64,000 nucleotides of DNA from Glebionis coronaria (Eukaryota > Streptophyta > Magnoliopsida > Asterales > Asteraceae), in assembly GCA_025667525.1 (NCBI GenBank), contig CM046878.1:97603237-97667236 (forward strand). The letters are read 5' to 3'. Position numbers and translations under genes: made by a program. The notes under the pieces were generated by a model. The model made no database searches. It was given only the letters and a program-made list of their open reading frames with translations, and was not told the DNA's origin. Positions 1 to 10,900 of this stretch are shown here, piece by piece. How positions within the stretch are numbered: position 1 is the first letter of the stretch; each line of letters begins with the position of its first letter.

Positions 1-593
1 TCTCTTGAAAAATTTAGATTCGTGGTGTCAATAAGATTTCTCTTATTTTAACAAATTAATGCACTGAGACGTACACAAATTCGTGTCAGACCAAGTTATA
101 AAGTAAACTTGATCCCTTTGCATGATTTGGCTTGTAAATCACGCCCGAGAAAATTAATTCCCGTTCTGAGCCAACGTTTTCCAAGGAAATACGTGACTTT
201 AATATGAAAACCGGGTTGCAGTCTGAAATAACTACAAGCCATAATGGGCATGTTTTAAAAATGTACAACTTTTATACGGACTCTATTTATGGCACCGTGT
301 CAATATTGATCGACATTTCTAAGGCCGTAAATATTACCGTACTAAAAGACATGCCCGATTTAAAACGAAAAATATTTTTTTGGTTTTTCTTGGTTTTATA
401 TTTTTTATGGTTTTTCTAGGTTTTATATTTTTTATGGTTTTTGTTGGTTTTATATTTTTTATGGTTTTTGTTGGTTTTATATTTTTTATGGTTTTTCTTG
501 GTTTTATATTTTTGTATTTTCTTTTTGTGGTTTATATATTTACGATAATATACATGATCACAACCAAAGGATACTCTGAATAGTTTACCACGA
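1..593 (-). other. 3' non-coding domain of C1 downstream of pol
   Basis: There is no gene here. The stretch aligns by eye with 50341-50981 of C4 and partly with 28319-28620 of C2, sharing the cccgagaaaattaattcccg block. It holds two short hairpins, CAAGTT/AACTTG (92-97 with 106-111, loop ATAAAGTA) and TGATTT/AAATCA (123-128 with 136-141). These belong to a hairpin family whose stems differ between elements but still pair. Confidence 0.6.
366..520. repeat. 27-bp tandem minisatellite
   Basis: About five copies of a T-rich 27-bp unit (tttttatggtttttctaggt followed by tttatat) lie just downstream of pol in element orientation. A shorter degenerate version is at about 50815-50905 in C4. Because the period is a multiple of three, the plus strand reads as a repeated hydrophobic nonapeptide. 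That strand is antisense to the element and is not considered coding. Confidence 0.85.
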
Positions 594-3500
594 CTATTCA
601 GCTGATTCTTCTGCCAACTCTTTGAGAGTCGCTGGAGTGAATGATTTCATGCCAAGCTTGTCGATCAAAAACTCGATTCGTCCTCGATCTAAGGCTTTGG
701 TGAACATATCCGCCAGCTGATACTCAGTAGTGACAAAATACAGCTCGATTACTCCGTTCTCCACCTGCTCCTTGATGAAATGGTAGCGAATGTCTATGTG
801 CTTGGCCCGGGAATGTTGAACATAGTTGCAGCAAAGGGCAATGGCGCTCTTGTTGTCACAATACATCGGGATTTTGTTAAATCCAAGACAGTAGTCAGTT
901 AATTGTGATCTCATCCAAAGGACTTGAGCACAACAACCGGACATGGCGATGTATTCAGCCTCCGTGCTAGAAATTGCAGCGCTTTTCTGCCTTTTTGAAG
1001 ACCAACTGATCAATCTATCTCCTAGGAGTTGCACAGATCCAGAAGTGCTACGCCTCGTATCTTGACATCCAGCATGATCGGCATCTGCGTATGATATTAA
1101 AGCAATCGAGGAATCTTTCGGATACCATAGACCACGATGAAGTGTTCCTTTTAGATACCGAAAGATCTTTTTCACAACATGTAAGTGCTTTTCGGTAGGC
1201 CGAGCCTGATACCGGGCACACATGCATACAGCAAATTGCAAATCAGGCCTGCTAGCAGTCAGATAGAGAAGGGTGCCAATCATTCCACGGTAAAGTTTCG
1301 GATCGACAATAATCCCATCCCTATCTTCATCTAACTTGGATTTCTCCACCATTGGAGTGTCTACGGGGTCACAATTCTCAAAGTTATATTTCTTAAGTGA
1401 TTCTAGAGCATATTTGGATTGATTTATAAAGATGCCTCTGGGATTCTGAGAAATCTGTAATCCTAAGAAAAATGAGATTTTTCCCATCATCGACATCTGA
1501 AAGCGTGTGGACATTATCTTCTCAAATTGTTTAGACAATTCTATGTTAGTGGCAGCAAAAATTATATCATCAACATAAATTTGTACCAGAAGCATGTCGT
1601 TGCCGTCCTTGAGAGTGAATAGAGTGGGGTCCACTTTGCCTTTGGAGAAGCCTTCCGACATGAGATATGTTGACAGGAGATCATACCACGCGCGTGGAGC
1701 TTGTTTCAACCCATAGAGAGCCTTCTTAAGCTTGTACACATGGTTAGGAGACTCCGTACTCACGAACCCATCCGGTTGACTAACATAAACCTCTTCCCTT
1801 AGTTCACCGTTCAAAAATGCCGTCTTCACATCCATTTGATAGACGATCATGTTCATATGAGCAGCAAACGCAAGGAATAGTCTAATCGCCTCCAATCTAG
1901 CCACAGGAGCAAAAGATTCCTCAAAGTCTATACCCAAGGCTTGTTTATATCCTCTAGCGACCAATCTTGCTTTATTCTTCAATACCGAACCCATCTCATC
2001 AAGTTTAACCTTATAAACCCATAACAAAGTAAGGATGTTAACCTTGTCAGGGCGAGGAACCAATTCCCATACTTCTAGTCGTTTGAATTCATTGAGTTCC
2101 TCCTGCATAGCTTCGATCCAAGATGATTGGGTCATAGCCTGCTGCCAATTTTTGGGTTCAACTTCAGAGAGAAATGCATCAAAGTAACAATATAGTGCAC
2201 TCTCTTGTAGTTGATGGCGTGTAGAGACTGGTCGATCTAGATCTCCAATAACATTCCTAATTGGGTGATCTTTTGTCCATTTAGTGCTATGGTTTTCAAT
2301 CCTAGGTGGTCTGGAGTGAACAATAGATGGAGCTTCTTCTGAGGTAGACGCGGCTGAAGGGTTTTCAGGTATCGCAACACCAAAGAAAGGAAGCTCTTGC
2401 AAGTGAGCATATTCCAAGTCGTGATCAGTAGTATCCTCTTCTACATCATTAGGCACAAGTAGGGGTGATGATTCAGGTGTAGTTTGTGAATCACTTGGTG
2501 AAGGTGCATCAGGTTCAACTTGAATTGTAGATGCATTAGATAAAGGTTCATTAACTTGAGCAACCACTTCAGGTATTGGAGCAATTACTACAGGTACTGG
2601 AACTTCATCAGTCGGGGGATCGAAGAATTCATCAAACAACGGTTGAAACAGTTTATCCCACTCGGACCTTGATGGTGGTAAAAATGATGTAGAAGTAGGA
2701 TTGTTGGGAACTAATCCGGAACTTATAGCACCGGGTCCCATCTCATGAAGCGCGGGTTCAGAGCTGTGTTGCTCAGAAGCCATCGCTGTCAGCTCGTCGA
2801 AATCTGCGTCCATAGTTTCTACAATCTTGCCAAGACGACGGTTATAGATTCGGTATGCTCTTTTGGACGGTGAGTAACCAATGAAAATACCTATGTCTGC
2901 TTTTGGTTGAAGCTTACCCAAGTTCTCACTATTGATGTTTGGATAACACAGAGCACCAAACACATGGAAAAATGAAACATCGGGTTTGCGGTCATGTAGA
3001 AGCTCATAAGGTGTTTTTCCATGGCGTTTCCGAATGATAGAACGGTTTTGGGTGAAACATGCAGTAGAAATAGCCTTTGCCCACAAGAACAATGGAGCGT
3101 TCGCATAAATAAGCATGGTCCTAGCAGCTTCCATAAGTGTGCGATTTCGTCTTTCAACGACACCGTTTTGTTGTGGAGTGCGTGCAGCGGATGTTTCATG
3201 TGATATACCAACTCCTTCATAATAATCACGAAGAGTCTGGTTGACGAACTCTGTACCATTGTCTGTACGAATACGGCGGACAGTGGTATTCAAACGTACC
3301 TGAATGAACTTCAGAAAAGTGATGATAGCCTTCGGAGCTTCATCCTTTGTACGTAGAAATCTAACCCATGTAAACCTTGAGAAATCATCCACAATGACGA
3401 GAATGAATTTCTTACCGCTCACACTTTCAGTTCTCATCGGTCCACAAAGATCCATATGCAAAAGATGAAGTTTTTCTTGATTAGTGTCTTCAGCTTTGGG

Positions 3501-4061
3501 TTTGTAAGATTTCTTGGTGCTTTTCCCCCTTGAACACGCGGAACATAAATGATCCTTGTGAAATTTAAGCTTGGGAAGACCACGAACTAACTCGTTTTTA
3601 GCCAGATGATTAATAGCATCAAAATTAAGATGAGATAATCTTCGATGCCATAACCATGACTTGGTCTTCGAAGCTTTAGAGAGAAGACATACTGGAGAAG
3701 CGGCCATCATGTCTTGTAAGGACAAAGTGTAAAGATTTGCACCACGAGATCCCTTCAACAAATCTTTTCCTTCCAAGTTGCGGATGAAACAAGTGTGTTG
3801 TCGAAAAGCAACCTCAAGGTTGGAATCACAAAACTGTCCTACTGAGAATAAGTTATGACCAAGACCTTCAACATAGTATACCCTAGAAATCGTCACGTTT
3901 CCAATCTGGTATTCACCATATCCCATAATCTTTGCTATATGATCATTCCCAAATTTAACCGTACCAAGAAACTTGCTGACGAAATTTCGGAGCATCGAGC
4001 GATTTCCGGTCATATGTTTTGAACAACCGGAGTCCAAATACCACAGGATGATTTGGACCAC
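594..4061 (-). CDS. pol: Copia Pol polyprotein: protease, integrase, reverse transcriptase, RNase H (C1)
   Basis: This 1155-aa frame is open and ordered as in Ty1/Copia. The aspartic protease motif DSG is at residues 10-12. The integrase zinc motif is H139, H144, C173, C176, and the DDE triad is D204, D267, E303 with 35 residues between the last two. The RT has D744 in [10 protein letters not shown] and YVDD at 829-832. RNase H has D993/D995, E1034 in STEAEY and D1069 in YCDN. The protein would cut the polyprotein, copy the RNA into cDNA and insert it. The first codon in this frame is GTG, not ATG. The frame overlaps the end of the upstream ORF in the -1 frame, so expression probably needs a frameshift, splicing or reinitiation. 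No key residue is missing, so enzymatic competence is plausible but untested. Confidence 0.96.
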   Translation of the reverse strand: MVQIILWYLDSGCSKHMTGNRSMLRNFVSKFLGTVKFGNDHIAKIMGYGEYQIGNVTISRVYYVEGLGHNLFSVGQFCDSNLEVAFRQHTCFIRNLEGKDLLKGSRGANLYTLSLQDMMAASPVCLLSKASKTKSWLWHRRLSHLNFDAINHLAKNELVRGLPKLKFHKDHLCSACSRGKSTKKSYKPKAEDTNQEKLHLLHMDLCGPMRTESVSGKKFILVIVDDFSRFTWVRFLRTKDEAPKAIITFLKFIQVRLNTTVRRIRTDNGTEFVNQTLRDYYEGVGISHETSAARTPQQNGVVERRNRTLMEAARTMLIYANAPLFLWAKAISTACFTQNRSIIRKRHGKTPYELLHDRKPDVSFFHVFGALCYPNINSENLGKLQPKADIGIFIGYSPSKRAYRIYNRRLGKIVETMDADFDELTAMASEQHSSEPALHEMGPGAISSGLVPNNPTSTSFLPPSRSEWDKLFQPLFDEFFDPPTDEVPVPVVIAPIPEVVAQVNEPLSNASTIQVEPDAPSPSDSQTTPESSPLLVPNDVEEDTTDHDLEYAHLQELPFFGVAIPENPSAASTSEEAPSIVHSRPPRIENHSTKWTKDHPIRNVIGDLDRPVSTRHQLQESALYCYFDAFLSEVEPKNWQQAMTQSSWIEAMQEELNEFKRLEVWELVPRPDKVNILTLLWVYKVKLDEMGSVLKNKARLVARGYKQALGIDFEESFAPVARLEAIRLFLAFAAHMNMIVYQMDVKTAFLNGELREEVYVSQPDGFVSTESPNHVYKLKKALYGLKQAPRAWYDLLSTYLMSEGFSKGKVDPTLFTLKDGNDMLLVQIYVDDIIFAATNIELSKQFEKIMSTRFQMSMMGKISFFLGLQISQNPRGIFINQSKYALESLKKYNFENCDPVDTPMVEKSKLDEDRDGIIVDPKLYRGMIGTLLYLTASRPDLQFAVCMCARYQARPTEKHLHVVKKIFRYLKGTLHRGLWYPKDSSIALISYADADHAGCQDTRRSTSGSVQLLGDRLISWSSKRQKSAAISSTEAEYIAMSGCCAQVLWMRSQLTDYCLGFNKIPMYCDNKSAIALCCNYVQHSRAKHIDIRYHFIKEQVENGVIELYFVTTEYQLADMFTKALDRGRIEFLIDKLGMKSFTPATLKELAEESAE

Positions 4062-7000
4062 CTGAAAATATCACCACACAAAGACAATGTAGAGGTATCG
4101 GAATCTGAGTGTTCCTTGTTATTAGCAGGTACAGATTTAATAATCTTAGATTTGCTAACTCTAGGTTTCTTAGATTTCCTAGCCTTTTTCTTCTTAATTA
4201 GTGGTGTAGATTCTAATTGGCTCAAATCCTGAGGTATTTCTACACTGATAGGCACTAAAGTGGAGGCTGACCTAATTAAAGGGCGCTGTTTCCTTACTTG
4301 AGTGCGAGTGTTCCTAACTAAAGGACGCTCAGACCTAACCTCAATGGATGCATTCCTAGTTAAAGGGCACATTTTACCATCGAGAGTAAAGGTCCTACCA
4401 GTGGGACGCCATTGCCAGCCAACTTGGGCACGAGTTCTACCCGTTGGCTTCCATTCAAGACCATTCTTAATAGCATTCATTTCATTAACATGATCAATCA
4501 GACACAAATCATGACGCTGGGAAAACATACATTCATTACAATTCCAACAATTTAAATCAGAATTCACGAATGGTTTAGGCTGCTGCACAGGCGCAGAGCT
4601 TTTAGTCTTAACATGATTCGTTTTATTTAAAACTGAACTAGCATTCCTATTGTGGACTTCTACTTTCTTCTTTGTGGCACTACTAGTGGCGGGCTTGATC
4701 TTAGCTTTCTTGAGTGGCGATCCTTTAGCCTTAGTAGTCTCTTTTAATCCTGTAGAAGGCAAATTGGGAATATTAGCAGCAGATTTTAAAGGTGTCTTAC
4801 TTGATTGTGCCAATGACGGTTTCGCTCCTGGAGTCTTATTAAATGGAGTGACAGCAATGGGCCTATTGTTAAGTAGTGCAGAACCTGGTGTACCTATGTA
4901 TTGCAAATAAGCCAAGCAATATTGAACTCGCTTAACATATTCATGAGCCGAATAATAGTCGCTGCTTAAGGGATCTAAGGCATAAAGATCGTCTACAATA
5001 TCCCTAAGAAGATCGACATGCTTAATGGCATTCCTCATATAATCATCATAGGTAAGCTGGTTTCTCTTATGAAGCGGATTCTTATAAAGCACTACTGATT
5101 TGGTTGTTGGAGCACTAGTGGACGGTGCAGAGTCGGTAGCTAAGTTATCAACAACTTCTTGTCGGGTGAGAAGAAGTGTCTCCTTTAACTCAGCCAAAAC
5201 CATATTTTTGTCTATGAGCAGGATGTTCAAGTCAGAGATTTCTTCGCACTTTTGGTTCAGTTGTTCAACATAATATTGTTGCTGTGTCGCATTAAAAGCG
5301 AATCGATCTTCTAGTGAACCATAAAGAGCGGATAGTCCCTGCCTTGTCCGATCCATCTCCCCTAGAACAGTTGATAGTCTAATTTCTAAGACCTGGTTTT
5401 TAGACTCTGCGGCCTCTAGTTCCATTCTTAATGTTTCCTTTGATGATATCTCTCTCTTCAATCTCATGATTTCTTCCTCTAATGTCTTAACAATTGCAAT
5501 CATCTTGTCACTTGTCTCAACACCGTTTTCACAAACATTTGATATCAAAAGATTTTCATTTTGAGCTTGTTGTTTTAATTCTAAAGATATACAATGTTGT
5601 TCTAGTTGATTAAAGCGTTGAGAAAGTAAATTATAAGAATCTTGTAGCTTTAAAAACTCAGCGTTAGATTCGTGACAAGAATGATTATCTACCTCATTTA
5701 CAGTTTCAGCAACATTTACAGAAATATCACAAACATCATCACAAATATCATTACAAATATTCACAGCATCACAATTCATCATAGCGGATGTAAGCTCATT
5801 CGAATATTTAACATTTACAATAGTAAGCACATCACACGAGATTACTTCGGACAAGAATCGGTCATATTCGGTTGAAATCTTTTCCTTTTCAATTAGTTGC
5901 AGTTCGTAAGCGGTGTCCATTTCATAAAACACTTTTTGAACTTCACCAATTTCAAACTGAAGATTTTCCTTAAGAGATGCAAAACTTCCTTTTAGACTTT
6001 CGACAAACGGATTGATCTTAGTTTTAAACACCTCGTTCATGTGTTCGAAAGCCCATTCTCCGGCGTTTAAGCCATTTGAAGTCGTACATTCCAAAATGAC
6101 CTTGTCAAAGTTAGTAAAGTATCGGTTAATCTCTTTCAAGTTTAACCATACAGTGCTAACAGGTGGAAGATTCTTTGGAATTTCCTTAGGACCTTCCATG
6201 TTGACAAGTGTAGGAAATGTACTAGGGCGTTCTTCCTCTAACATGTAGGTTGGTGCTGTAATGAGATCTTTATCCATATGGAAGCGAACTCTAAAATCAG
6301 TTTTAGCAAGCTCCTTATTCATTTTAAAATAATCACACTCAGGATATTTTTCTGAATTGTATGACCGATCCTCATCAACTAGAGCCTTACTTGTTCGATC
6401 ATTGGGAAAAACAATCGGGTCTAAAGCCAATCCTAATTGAGTTGCATTATAAAGTCTAGGACTATGTCTTAAAGCTTGTTTTGCATATCGTGGATTAGGG
6501 GGAAGGCCTTTTAGACGTGATAAGTTAAACTCTTTAAACGAAGCATCAAATAAGTGAACTAGTTGTGAAGCAGCGTATTGTCTTAACAGCAAGTAGTCTA
6601 GACTTCTAATCTTATTAGTAGCATTAATCTCCATTTCAGTCTTCTTAGATTCGAGTAATTCAAAATCAGTTTGAAGGTTTTTAAAATTAGTGACCACTAA
6701 CTCCTTTTCTCTAAGTTCACTAGACAAATTTGCTCTTAAGTTTTCGATTTCCTGCAAGTGACCCATTTGTTTGTTTCTAAAGTGATCATATTCGAGATTA
6801 GTGAGAACACTAGACGAAGGCACTAATTCCAAAGTTTGTACTTTCTCATTGCTTAAAGCAAGCTCATCAGACAAATTCTTATTCTTAGCTAAGGTTTCTA
6901 AGAGTGCAGCATTCATTTGGCTAAGTAGTGTAGCAGGAACCATGACCAAATCTTGTTGAGCAGGAGTAGGCGTATGCGAACTGGGTCCCGGTTGTGATTC

Positions 7001-8224
7001 ACTCAAAGTCTGGGAACTCACATTGATATTGCTATCATTGTTTGTCTCCTCATTTGAAAGACTCACCACCGAAGATTCATTCGAATCAGCACTCTCTTGC
7101 CCAACTTGATGTGGTTGAATACTAGCATCAGTGGCATTATCAGTGTTATTAATAAGTACCTCAGATTTCTTATCTGGCCCTAAGCTGGAAAAAGTTGCCA
7201 TGAAAGCAGCCTTTGCAGTTTGAAAGTCATCACAGTCGGAATCATACGCATCAAGATCATCGGCTTGGTAAGCTGCATTCTGCGTAGTGACAACGTCTTG
7301 TTCAGCAATCCCTGGGTCAGCAAGAAATGCAAGCTCCTCTTCATCAAGTTCCCTTCCTTGCGCCTGAGCATTTACCAGATAGATCTTTTCTGCAAACCAC
7401 TGTCCATCCCTTCTCCTCTTGGGTTTCTTACAATCCCTGGACATATGACCCTCTTCCTTGCAGTTGTAGCATGTAATCATTCTCAACTTGCCTGTATTAG
7501 CCCGTGGAGGGTTGTTGACCATTGGAGCAGGAGCAGGATTGGCGGTGCGAACATTGGTTGATGTGGAAGTTCTCCCCTGATATGGCTGAATTGGCTGAAC
7601 CATTACTCTGCCATTCTCAATTGTAGCTTGTTGGCGAGAATTGGATGAATTCCTCAACTGATTGTTGGTAGGAGCTGATCCTCTGAATCCTCGTTTGCTT
7701 AAAGTTCTTGTGAGGTAAGCAGACATAGTAGTTAGCACTTCAACTGGGTCAGCTCCTTGTTGGAATACAGGAACTGGGACTTCCTCATCATCACAATATA
7801 GTGCTTGATCTGGATGAGCTGCATAATCAGTATAAGGAAGACTCATTTGATCAGGGTAGCTTGTTGGATATGCTGCATTCTCTTGATAAGAAGAATATGA
7901 TGGCTGAGCATAATGTGCAACATTTGCTGGATGAGGTTGTGAAGCATACTGTGGTGAGGGTGCATTGAACCGATATTGTTGCTGATGTGAGGTGGGTGGT
8001 TGTGGTAGAATCGAGTATTGGGGAAAGGCTGGTGTCATGTAAGGTGATTGATGATAAGCTTGATGTCCCAAGATATAGGGTGTGTTGTTGTGAGACAAGC
8101 TTGGTTGATTCGCCATCAATGCTAAAGAATCTGGGTGCATACCACGAGGAGAACGGTGCATAATCACATGCTTCTCATGCTGCTGAAGGAAGGCATAGAT
8201 TTGATCTAAGTTGCACTTATGCAA
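4010..8224 (-). CDS. gag: Gag C-terminal part and long Gag extension with CCHC zinc knuckle (C1)
   Basis: This 1404-aa frame begins inside Gag; its natural upstream part is in the 8206-8853 frame. Order: a Gln/Tyr/Pro-rich linker (about 40-240), a nucleocapsid CCHC knuckle C252-x2-C255-x4-H260-x4-C265, an acidic DAYDSDCDD motif (325-333), then several hundred residues rich in coiled-coil-like heptads. Near the C terminus there is a second Cys/His cluster (C1226, C1229, C1232, H1238, C1241), followed by WKPTGR (from 1258) and WRPTGR (from 1272) and a basic tail. Gag forms the particle and the knuckle binds RNA. The function of the roughly 1100-residue extension is unknown to me; similar extensions occur in Asteraceae Copia proteins. 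The frame stops at a TGA that overlaps the protease motif of pol. Confidence 0.88.
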   Translation of the reverse strand: MHKCNLDQIYAFLQQHEKHVIMHRSPRGMHPDSLALMANQPSLSHNNTPYILGHQAYHQSPYMTPAFPQYSILPQPPTSHQQQYRFNAPSPQYASQPHPANVAHYAQPSYSSYQENAAYPTSYPDQMSLPYTDYAAHPDQALYCDDEEVPVPVFQQGADPVEVLTTMSAYLTRTLSKRGFRGSAPTNNQLRNSSNSRQQATIENGRVMVQPIQPYQGRTSTSTNVRTANPAPAPMVNNPPRANTGKLRMITCYNCKEEGHMSRDCKKPKRRRDGQWFAEKIYLVNAQAQGRELDEEELAFLADPGIAEQDVVTTQNAAYQADDLDAYDSDCDDFQTAKAAFMATFSSLGPDKKSEVLINNTDNATDASIQPHQVGQESADSNESSVVSLSNEETNNDSNINVSSQTLSESQPGPSSHTPTPAQQDLVMVPATLLSQMNAALLETLAKNKNLSDELALSNEKVQTLELVPSSSVLTNLEYDHFRNKQMGHLQEIENLRANLSSELREKELVVTNFKNLQTDFELLESKKTEMEINATNKIRSLDYLLLRQYAASQLVHLFDASFKEFNLSRLKGLPPNPRYAKQALRHSPRLYNATQLGLALDPIVFPNDRTSKALVDEDRSYNSEKYPECDYFKMNKELAKTDFRVRFHMDKDLITAPTYMLEEERPSTFPTLVNMEGPKEIPKNLPPVSTVWLNLKEINRYFTNFDKVILECTTSNGLNAGEWAFEHMNEVFKTKINPFVESLKGSFASLKENLQFEIGEVQKVFYEMDTAYELQLIEKEKISTEYDRFLSEVISCDVLTIVNVKYSNELTSAMMNCDAVNICNDICDDVCDISVNVAETVNEVDNHSCHESNAEFLKLQDSYNLLSQRFNQLEQHCISLELKQQAQNENLLISNVCENGVETSDKMIAIVKTLEEEIMRLKREISSKETLRMELEAAESKNQVLEIRLSTVLGEMDRTRQGLSALYGSLEDRFAFNATQQQYYVEQLNQKCEEISDLNILLIDKNMVLAELKETLLLTRQEVVDNLATDSAPSTSAPTTKSVVLYKNPLHKRNQLTYDDYMRNAIKHVDLLRDIVDDLYALDPLSSDYYSAHEYVKRVQYCLAYLQYIGTPGSALLNNRPIAVTPFNKTPGAKPSLAQSSKTPLKSAANIPNLPSTGLKETTKAKGSPLKKAKIKPATSSATKKKVEVHNRNASSVLNKTNHVKTKSSAPVQQPKPFVNSDLNCWNCNECMFSQRHDLCLIDHVNEMNAIKNGLEWKPTGRTRAQVGWQWRPTGRTFTLDGKMCPLTRNASIEVRSERPLVRNTRTQVRKQRPLIRSASTLVPISVEIPQDLSQLESTPLIKKKKARKSKKPRVSKSKIIKSVPANNKEHSDSDTSTLSLCGDIFRWSKSSCGIWTPVVQNI

Positions 8225-8853
8225 ATCCCGGTTAACTTCACATCAGTAATGTACTCACCCCATTCAGCTTGAGGTAGAGTATTCAAGAATTTGGTGTTAA
8301 CCTGGAATGGTGCGATCACAAGATTGTATACATTCAGATCATTCATAAGTGTGGTGAATCTGAAGTAATAATCGTGGAGCGTTTCCCCTGGGTTGTAGGT
8401 GAATCTATCAAACAAATCATACAGCTGACACTCCCTTTCTTGTTTGGTGAGAGACGTGCCTTGTAGTAACACCTTAAGTCGTTCCCATAGATCCTTTGCC
8501 ACCGTATACTGACTCACCATCCTATAGATGTCATGGGGAAGTGCTTGGAGAATTGTTTGAAGAGCTTTTTCATCTGCATCTGCAACGAGTTGTTGGGCTG
8601 GAGTGAGTTCTTCAAATTCTCGTGGTCTAGTCACGTTGTCAACCGTAATGGTACCATAGTCGAGTGGACCATTCAAAATCGATTTGACCATAAGCCTTCC
8701 GTATGTCGGTTTCCCCTTTAGATATTGCATCATTCGACCTTGCCATGCCTCAAACACCTCTTTAATAAGCATCGGTGGACGGCTATCAGTTCCCGTTATG
8801 ATTGATATATCCGTAAGAGATGTCATCTGAGGCATTACTGAATTTGGATTCAT
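8206..8853 (-). pseudogene. gag: Gag N-terminal domain (UBN2/Retrotran_gag type), frameshifted (C1)
   Basis: I place the start at 8853 (MNPNSVMPQM), which matches the Gag start of C4 (MNSYSYMPTM, 59145), rather than at the upstream in-frame start at 8946. The core LWERLKVLLQGTSLTKQERE...YDLFDRFTY...LHDYYFRFTTLMNDL is the UBN2-type capsid domain of Copia Gag. The frame reads correctly to ITDVKL and then changes to an unrelated tail. The expected continuation ([10 protein letters not shown]) is in the next frame at 8224. Comparison with C4, where the same junction is continuous, indicates a one-base loss near 8228-8234. The protein would be truncated before the zinc knuckle unless the shift is bypassed. 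Confidence 0.87.
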
Positions 8854-9655
8854 TTTGTTTTTCTTCAAAGAAACAGAGATTATCGGTTGATCGAGCAGTG
8901 AAGTAAAGCTTGTGAATTGTGTTGTGTTTTTGTTGTATGAAACCAAGATTAAATCCTCTAAAAAATCGTCGAAAAAACAAGCAAAATCACCCTTGATTCG
9001 GAACTTTTTGTTGATTCGGAAGTTTGATTCGGAAGATTACCTTGATTCGGAACTTTTTGTTGATTCGGAACTTTTTGGATTGATTCGGAACTTCTTGGTT
9101 CGGAAGTTATTGATCCGGAACTTTGGCTTGATCCGGAACTTCTTGACTCGGAAGTTCTTGGTTCGGAACTTTGTCTTGATCCGGAACTTCTTGACTCGGA
9201 AGTTCTTGGTTCGGAAGTTTCTTGATCCGGAACTTCTTGGTTCGGAAGTTTCTTGATCCGGAACTTCTTGACTCGGAAGTTCTTGGTTCGGAAGTTTCTT
9301 GACTCGGAACTTCTTGGTTCGGAAGTTTCTTGATTCGGAACTTCTTGACTCGGAACTCCTTGATCCGGAACTTCTTGATCCGGAACTCCTTGATCCGGAA
9401 GTTTTGCTGAATGAACAGAAACTTTGTCCGATGAACAGTAGAACAGTAAAACTTACGATTAAGCCCAGATTTTGACCAAATAACCCAAAAAGTTTTGTGC
9501 TTTCGACTAAAATAAGTAACAACTAATACTTATCCACTAATCCCAATCACAAAAACATCAAAAACACCAAGAATCAAGATGATTTTTCTTAAAGAACACT
9601 AATACAATCAAAAACTAAAAAAACCACACAAATCACCACCTTAAATCACCCCATA
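8854..9655 (-). other. 5' leader of C1 between primer site and gag
   Basis: This is untranslated leader. Its centre (8992-9412) is the minisatellite listed separately. The remainder is A-rich unique sequence. I do not find here the nested GATCGCAA hairpin that C2 and C4 have in the corresponding place. Confidence 0.7.
8992..9412. repeat. Minisatellite with TTCCGA/TTCCGG core in the C1 leader
   Basis: More than 20 units of 15-18 bp occur, in RNA sense of the type AAGTTCCGAATCAAG with variants TTCCGG, GAGTC and AACC. It occupies the same place as the CATTCCGA arrays in C2 and C4 and shares the TCCG core. Part of it has a period of exactly 15, which opens an Arg/Ser-rich frame (9037-9522, minus) that I treat as a by-product. 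Confidence 0.9.
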
Positions 9656-9669
9656 GCTCTTGATACCAA
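9656..9669 (-). promoter_or_regulatory. Primer binding site of C1 (tRNA-iMet type)
   Basis: In RNA sense it reads TGGTATCAAAGAGC, two bases downstream of the LTR. The plant initiator-Met primer site is TGGTATCAGAGC, so C1 carries two extra A residues in the middle. C2 and C4 carry one extra A. The gypsy-type elements in this window have the canonical form. Confidence 0.85.
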
Positions 9670-9671
9670 AT

Positions 9672-10000
9672 GTAGAATATTGATAATCAATGAATCTATG
9701 AAGGGGTTTGTTAATTTCTAGAGAGAGAAAGTTAGAGAGAGAAAGTGAGAGAAACTATGTGAATTTTATTAAGTGGAAATTAAGAAATGATAACAACCAA
9801 CCCCTTTCCTTAGTGGAAAGGGGTATTTATAGTCCAAGCTAAACATTGGGCTTGGGCCGGTCCATGACAAGCCCATGGACCGGTTCTTACTTAAGTTAAT
9901 AAGCAAATAATAACTAATTACTAACTACGAGCTATTACAACATAAATCATATTGTGGAGTGACCGATACTTCTAATATACGTTAAAACGTATTTCTAACA
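9672..10000 (-). repeat. 5' LTR of C1 (329 bp)
   Basis: It begins TGTTAGAAATACG and ends CTACA in element sense. The U3 start has the palindrome ATACGTT/AACGTAT. A TATA-like CTATAAATA is at 9824-9832 (minus), directly followed in transcription sense by the dyad CCCCTTTCC/GGAAAGGGG (9801-9809 with 9815-9823). Upstream is the inverted repeat CCGGTCCATG/CATGGACCGG. The LTR provides the promoter and termini. Sequence is clearly related to the C4 LTR. Confidence 0.92.
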
Positions 10001-10900
10001 ATGATCTCAAGCATGAATTTATCAATTTACAGCCTACACACGTGATTCACCATATTTATGAATGCTACATGTGTATTAGTTAATCCAAACGACATCACGT
10101 GAAACTCATAATGTTCATTACAAGTTCTGGATGTAGTGATTGGAATAGATAATCTTTTTCGCGGATGCGAAATTGATGATAACCATGCCGAGGATCAAAA
10201 TTTTTAAAACATACGCTAGAACCTTGTAAATGATCGAACAAATCTATCATCTTGGGTAGTGGATATAGATTTTTATCATCAATTTACCTAGTTCACGGTA
10301 ATTCCACAAATATAAGGAATAATAACACCATTGATCTTCATGATGACGAGCTCGGCAGAATAAAATCTATCTCCGACAACTCTCTCAATTGTACGGTAAT
10401 TCTTTTGATTCATATGGTGCTGAAGTACATTGTACACGCCACGGGTGCAGCACCAAGATTATAATCAATACCAAATTCAACTTGCCTTAATGGCGAAAGT
10501 CTAGGTAATTCACCAACAAATACTTCCTAAAGTTTCAGATAACAGAAACATCTTTTAATAAATTCATATTAGGTTCTTCTAGATTACAATATCTATAACT
10601 AGTTCACAACCATTCATGGTATAATTTCAAGTCTAAATACAGGATATGGTCATCCATCAAGAATTATTTAGATCAATTTTGATAATCAACATCTTATTAT
10701 TTAGAGGAATTCTATTCGAGTTCCCAATAATTAAGACAATGTCGTCATGTCATAATCAATCAATCCATTCTACTGGCACTATCAACTTTCTAGTTTTGTT
10801 ACCATTGATAAGATGGGATCTCTTCAAAAGACTAATAATAATTCATGATCCTTCACAAATTCAAGGATATCAGGAGACATAAATAACCTTTTAAAGAGTA
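10001..10900 (-). pseudogene. Ty3/gypsy pol relic: protease end and start of RT
   Basis: Reading the minus strand across several frames gives recognisable pieces in the right order: a degenerate post-protease stretch (NRIPLNNKMLIIK), then [42 protein letters not shown] and [16 protein letters not shown]. These correspond to the gypsy RT blocks around YPLPRIDDLFDQLQG and the VMPFGLTNAP box. Numerous stops and frame changes interrupt it, and the catalytic FIDDIL block lies beyond the C1 junction. It cannot code for an enzyme. The relic supplies the gypsy assignment of the whole G1 segment. Confidence 0.85.

Larger units (their letters stand above)
1..10000 (-). mobile_element. C1: Ty1/Copia element, truncated by the left window edge
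   Basis: From right to left the order is 5' LTR (9672-10000), primer site, leader with a minisatellite, Gag, a long Gag extension with a CCHC knuckle, and Pol in the Copia order protease-integrase-RT-RNase H, followed by a non-coding 3' domain. The 3' LTR is not in the window, so no target duplication can be read. The element abuts the RT relic of a gypsy element at 10001. Pol is intact and only Gag carries a visible frameshift, so C1 is the best-preserved coding copy here. The [10 protein letters not shown] protease motif, long Gag extension and large size fit the Sirevirus (SIRE/Maximus) lineage, although its 329-bp LTR is short for that group. Confidence 0.93.

Noticed and set aside
380..583. 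Plus-strand ORF with a repeated hydrophobic nonapeptide that looks like membrane segments
   Set aside because: It is the translation of a T-rich 27-bp minisatellite, antisense to the element; the C4 copy of the repeat does not keep the frame.
9037..9522. 161-aa Arg/Ser-rich ORF in the C1 leader, sense strand
   Set aside because: Arises from the 15-bp part of the minisatellite; no counterpart ORF in the C2 or C4 leaders. Coding use cannot be excluded but nothing supports it.
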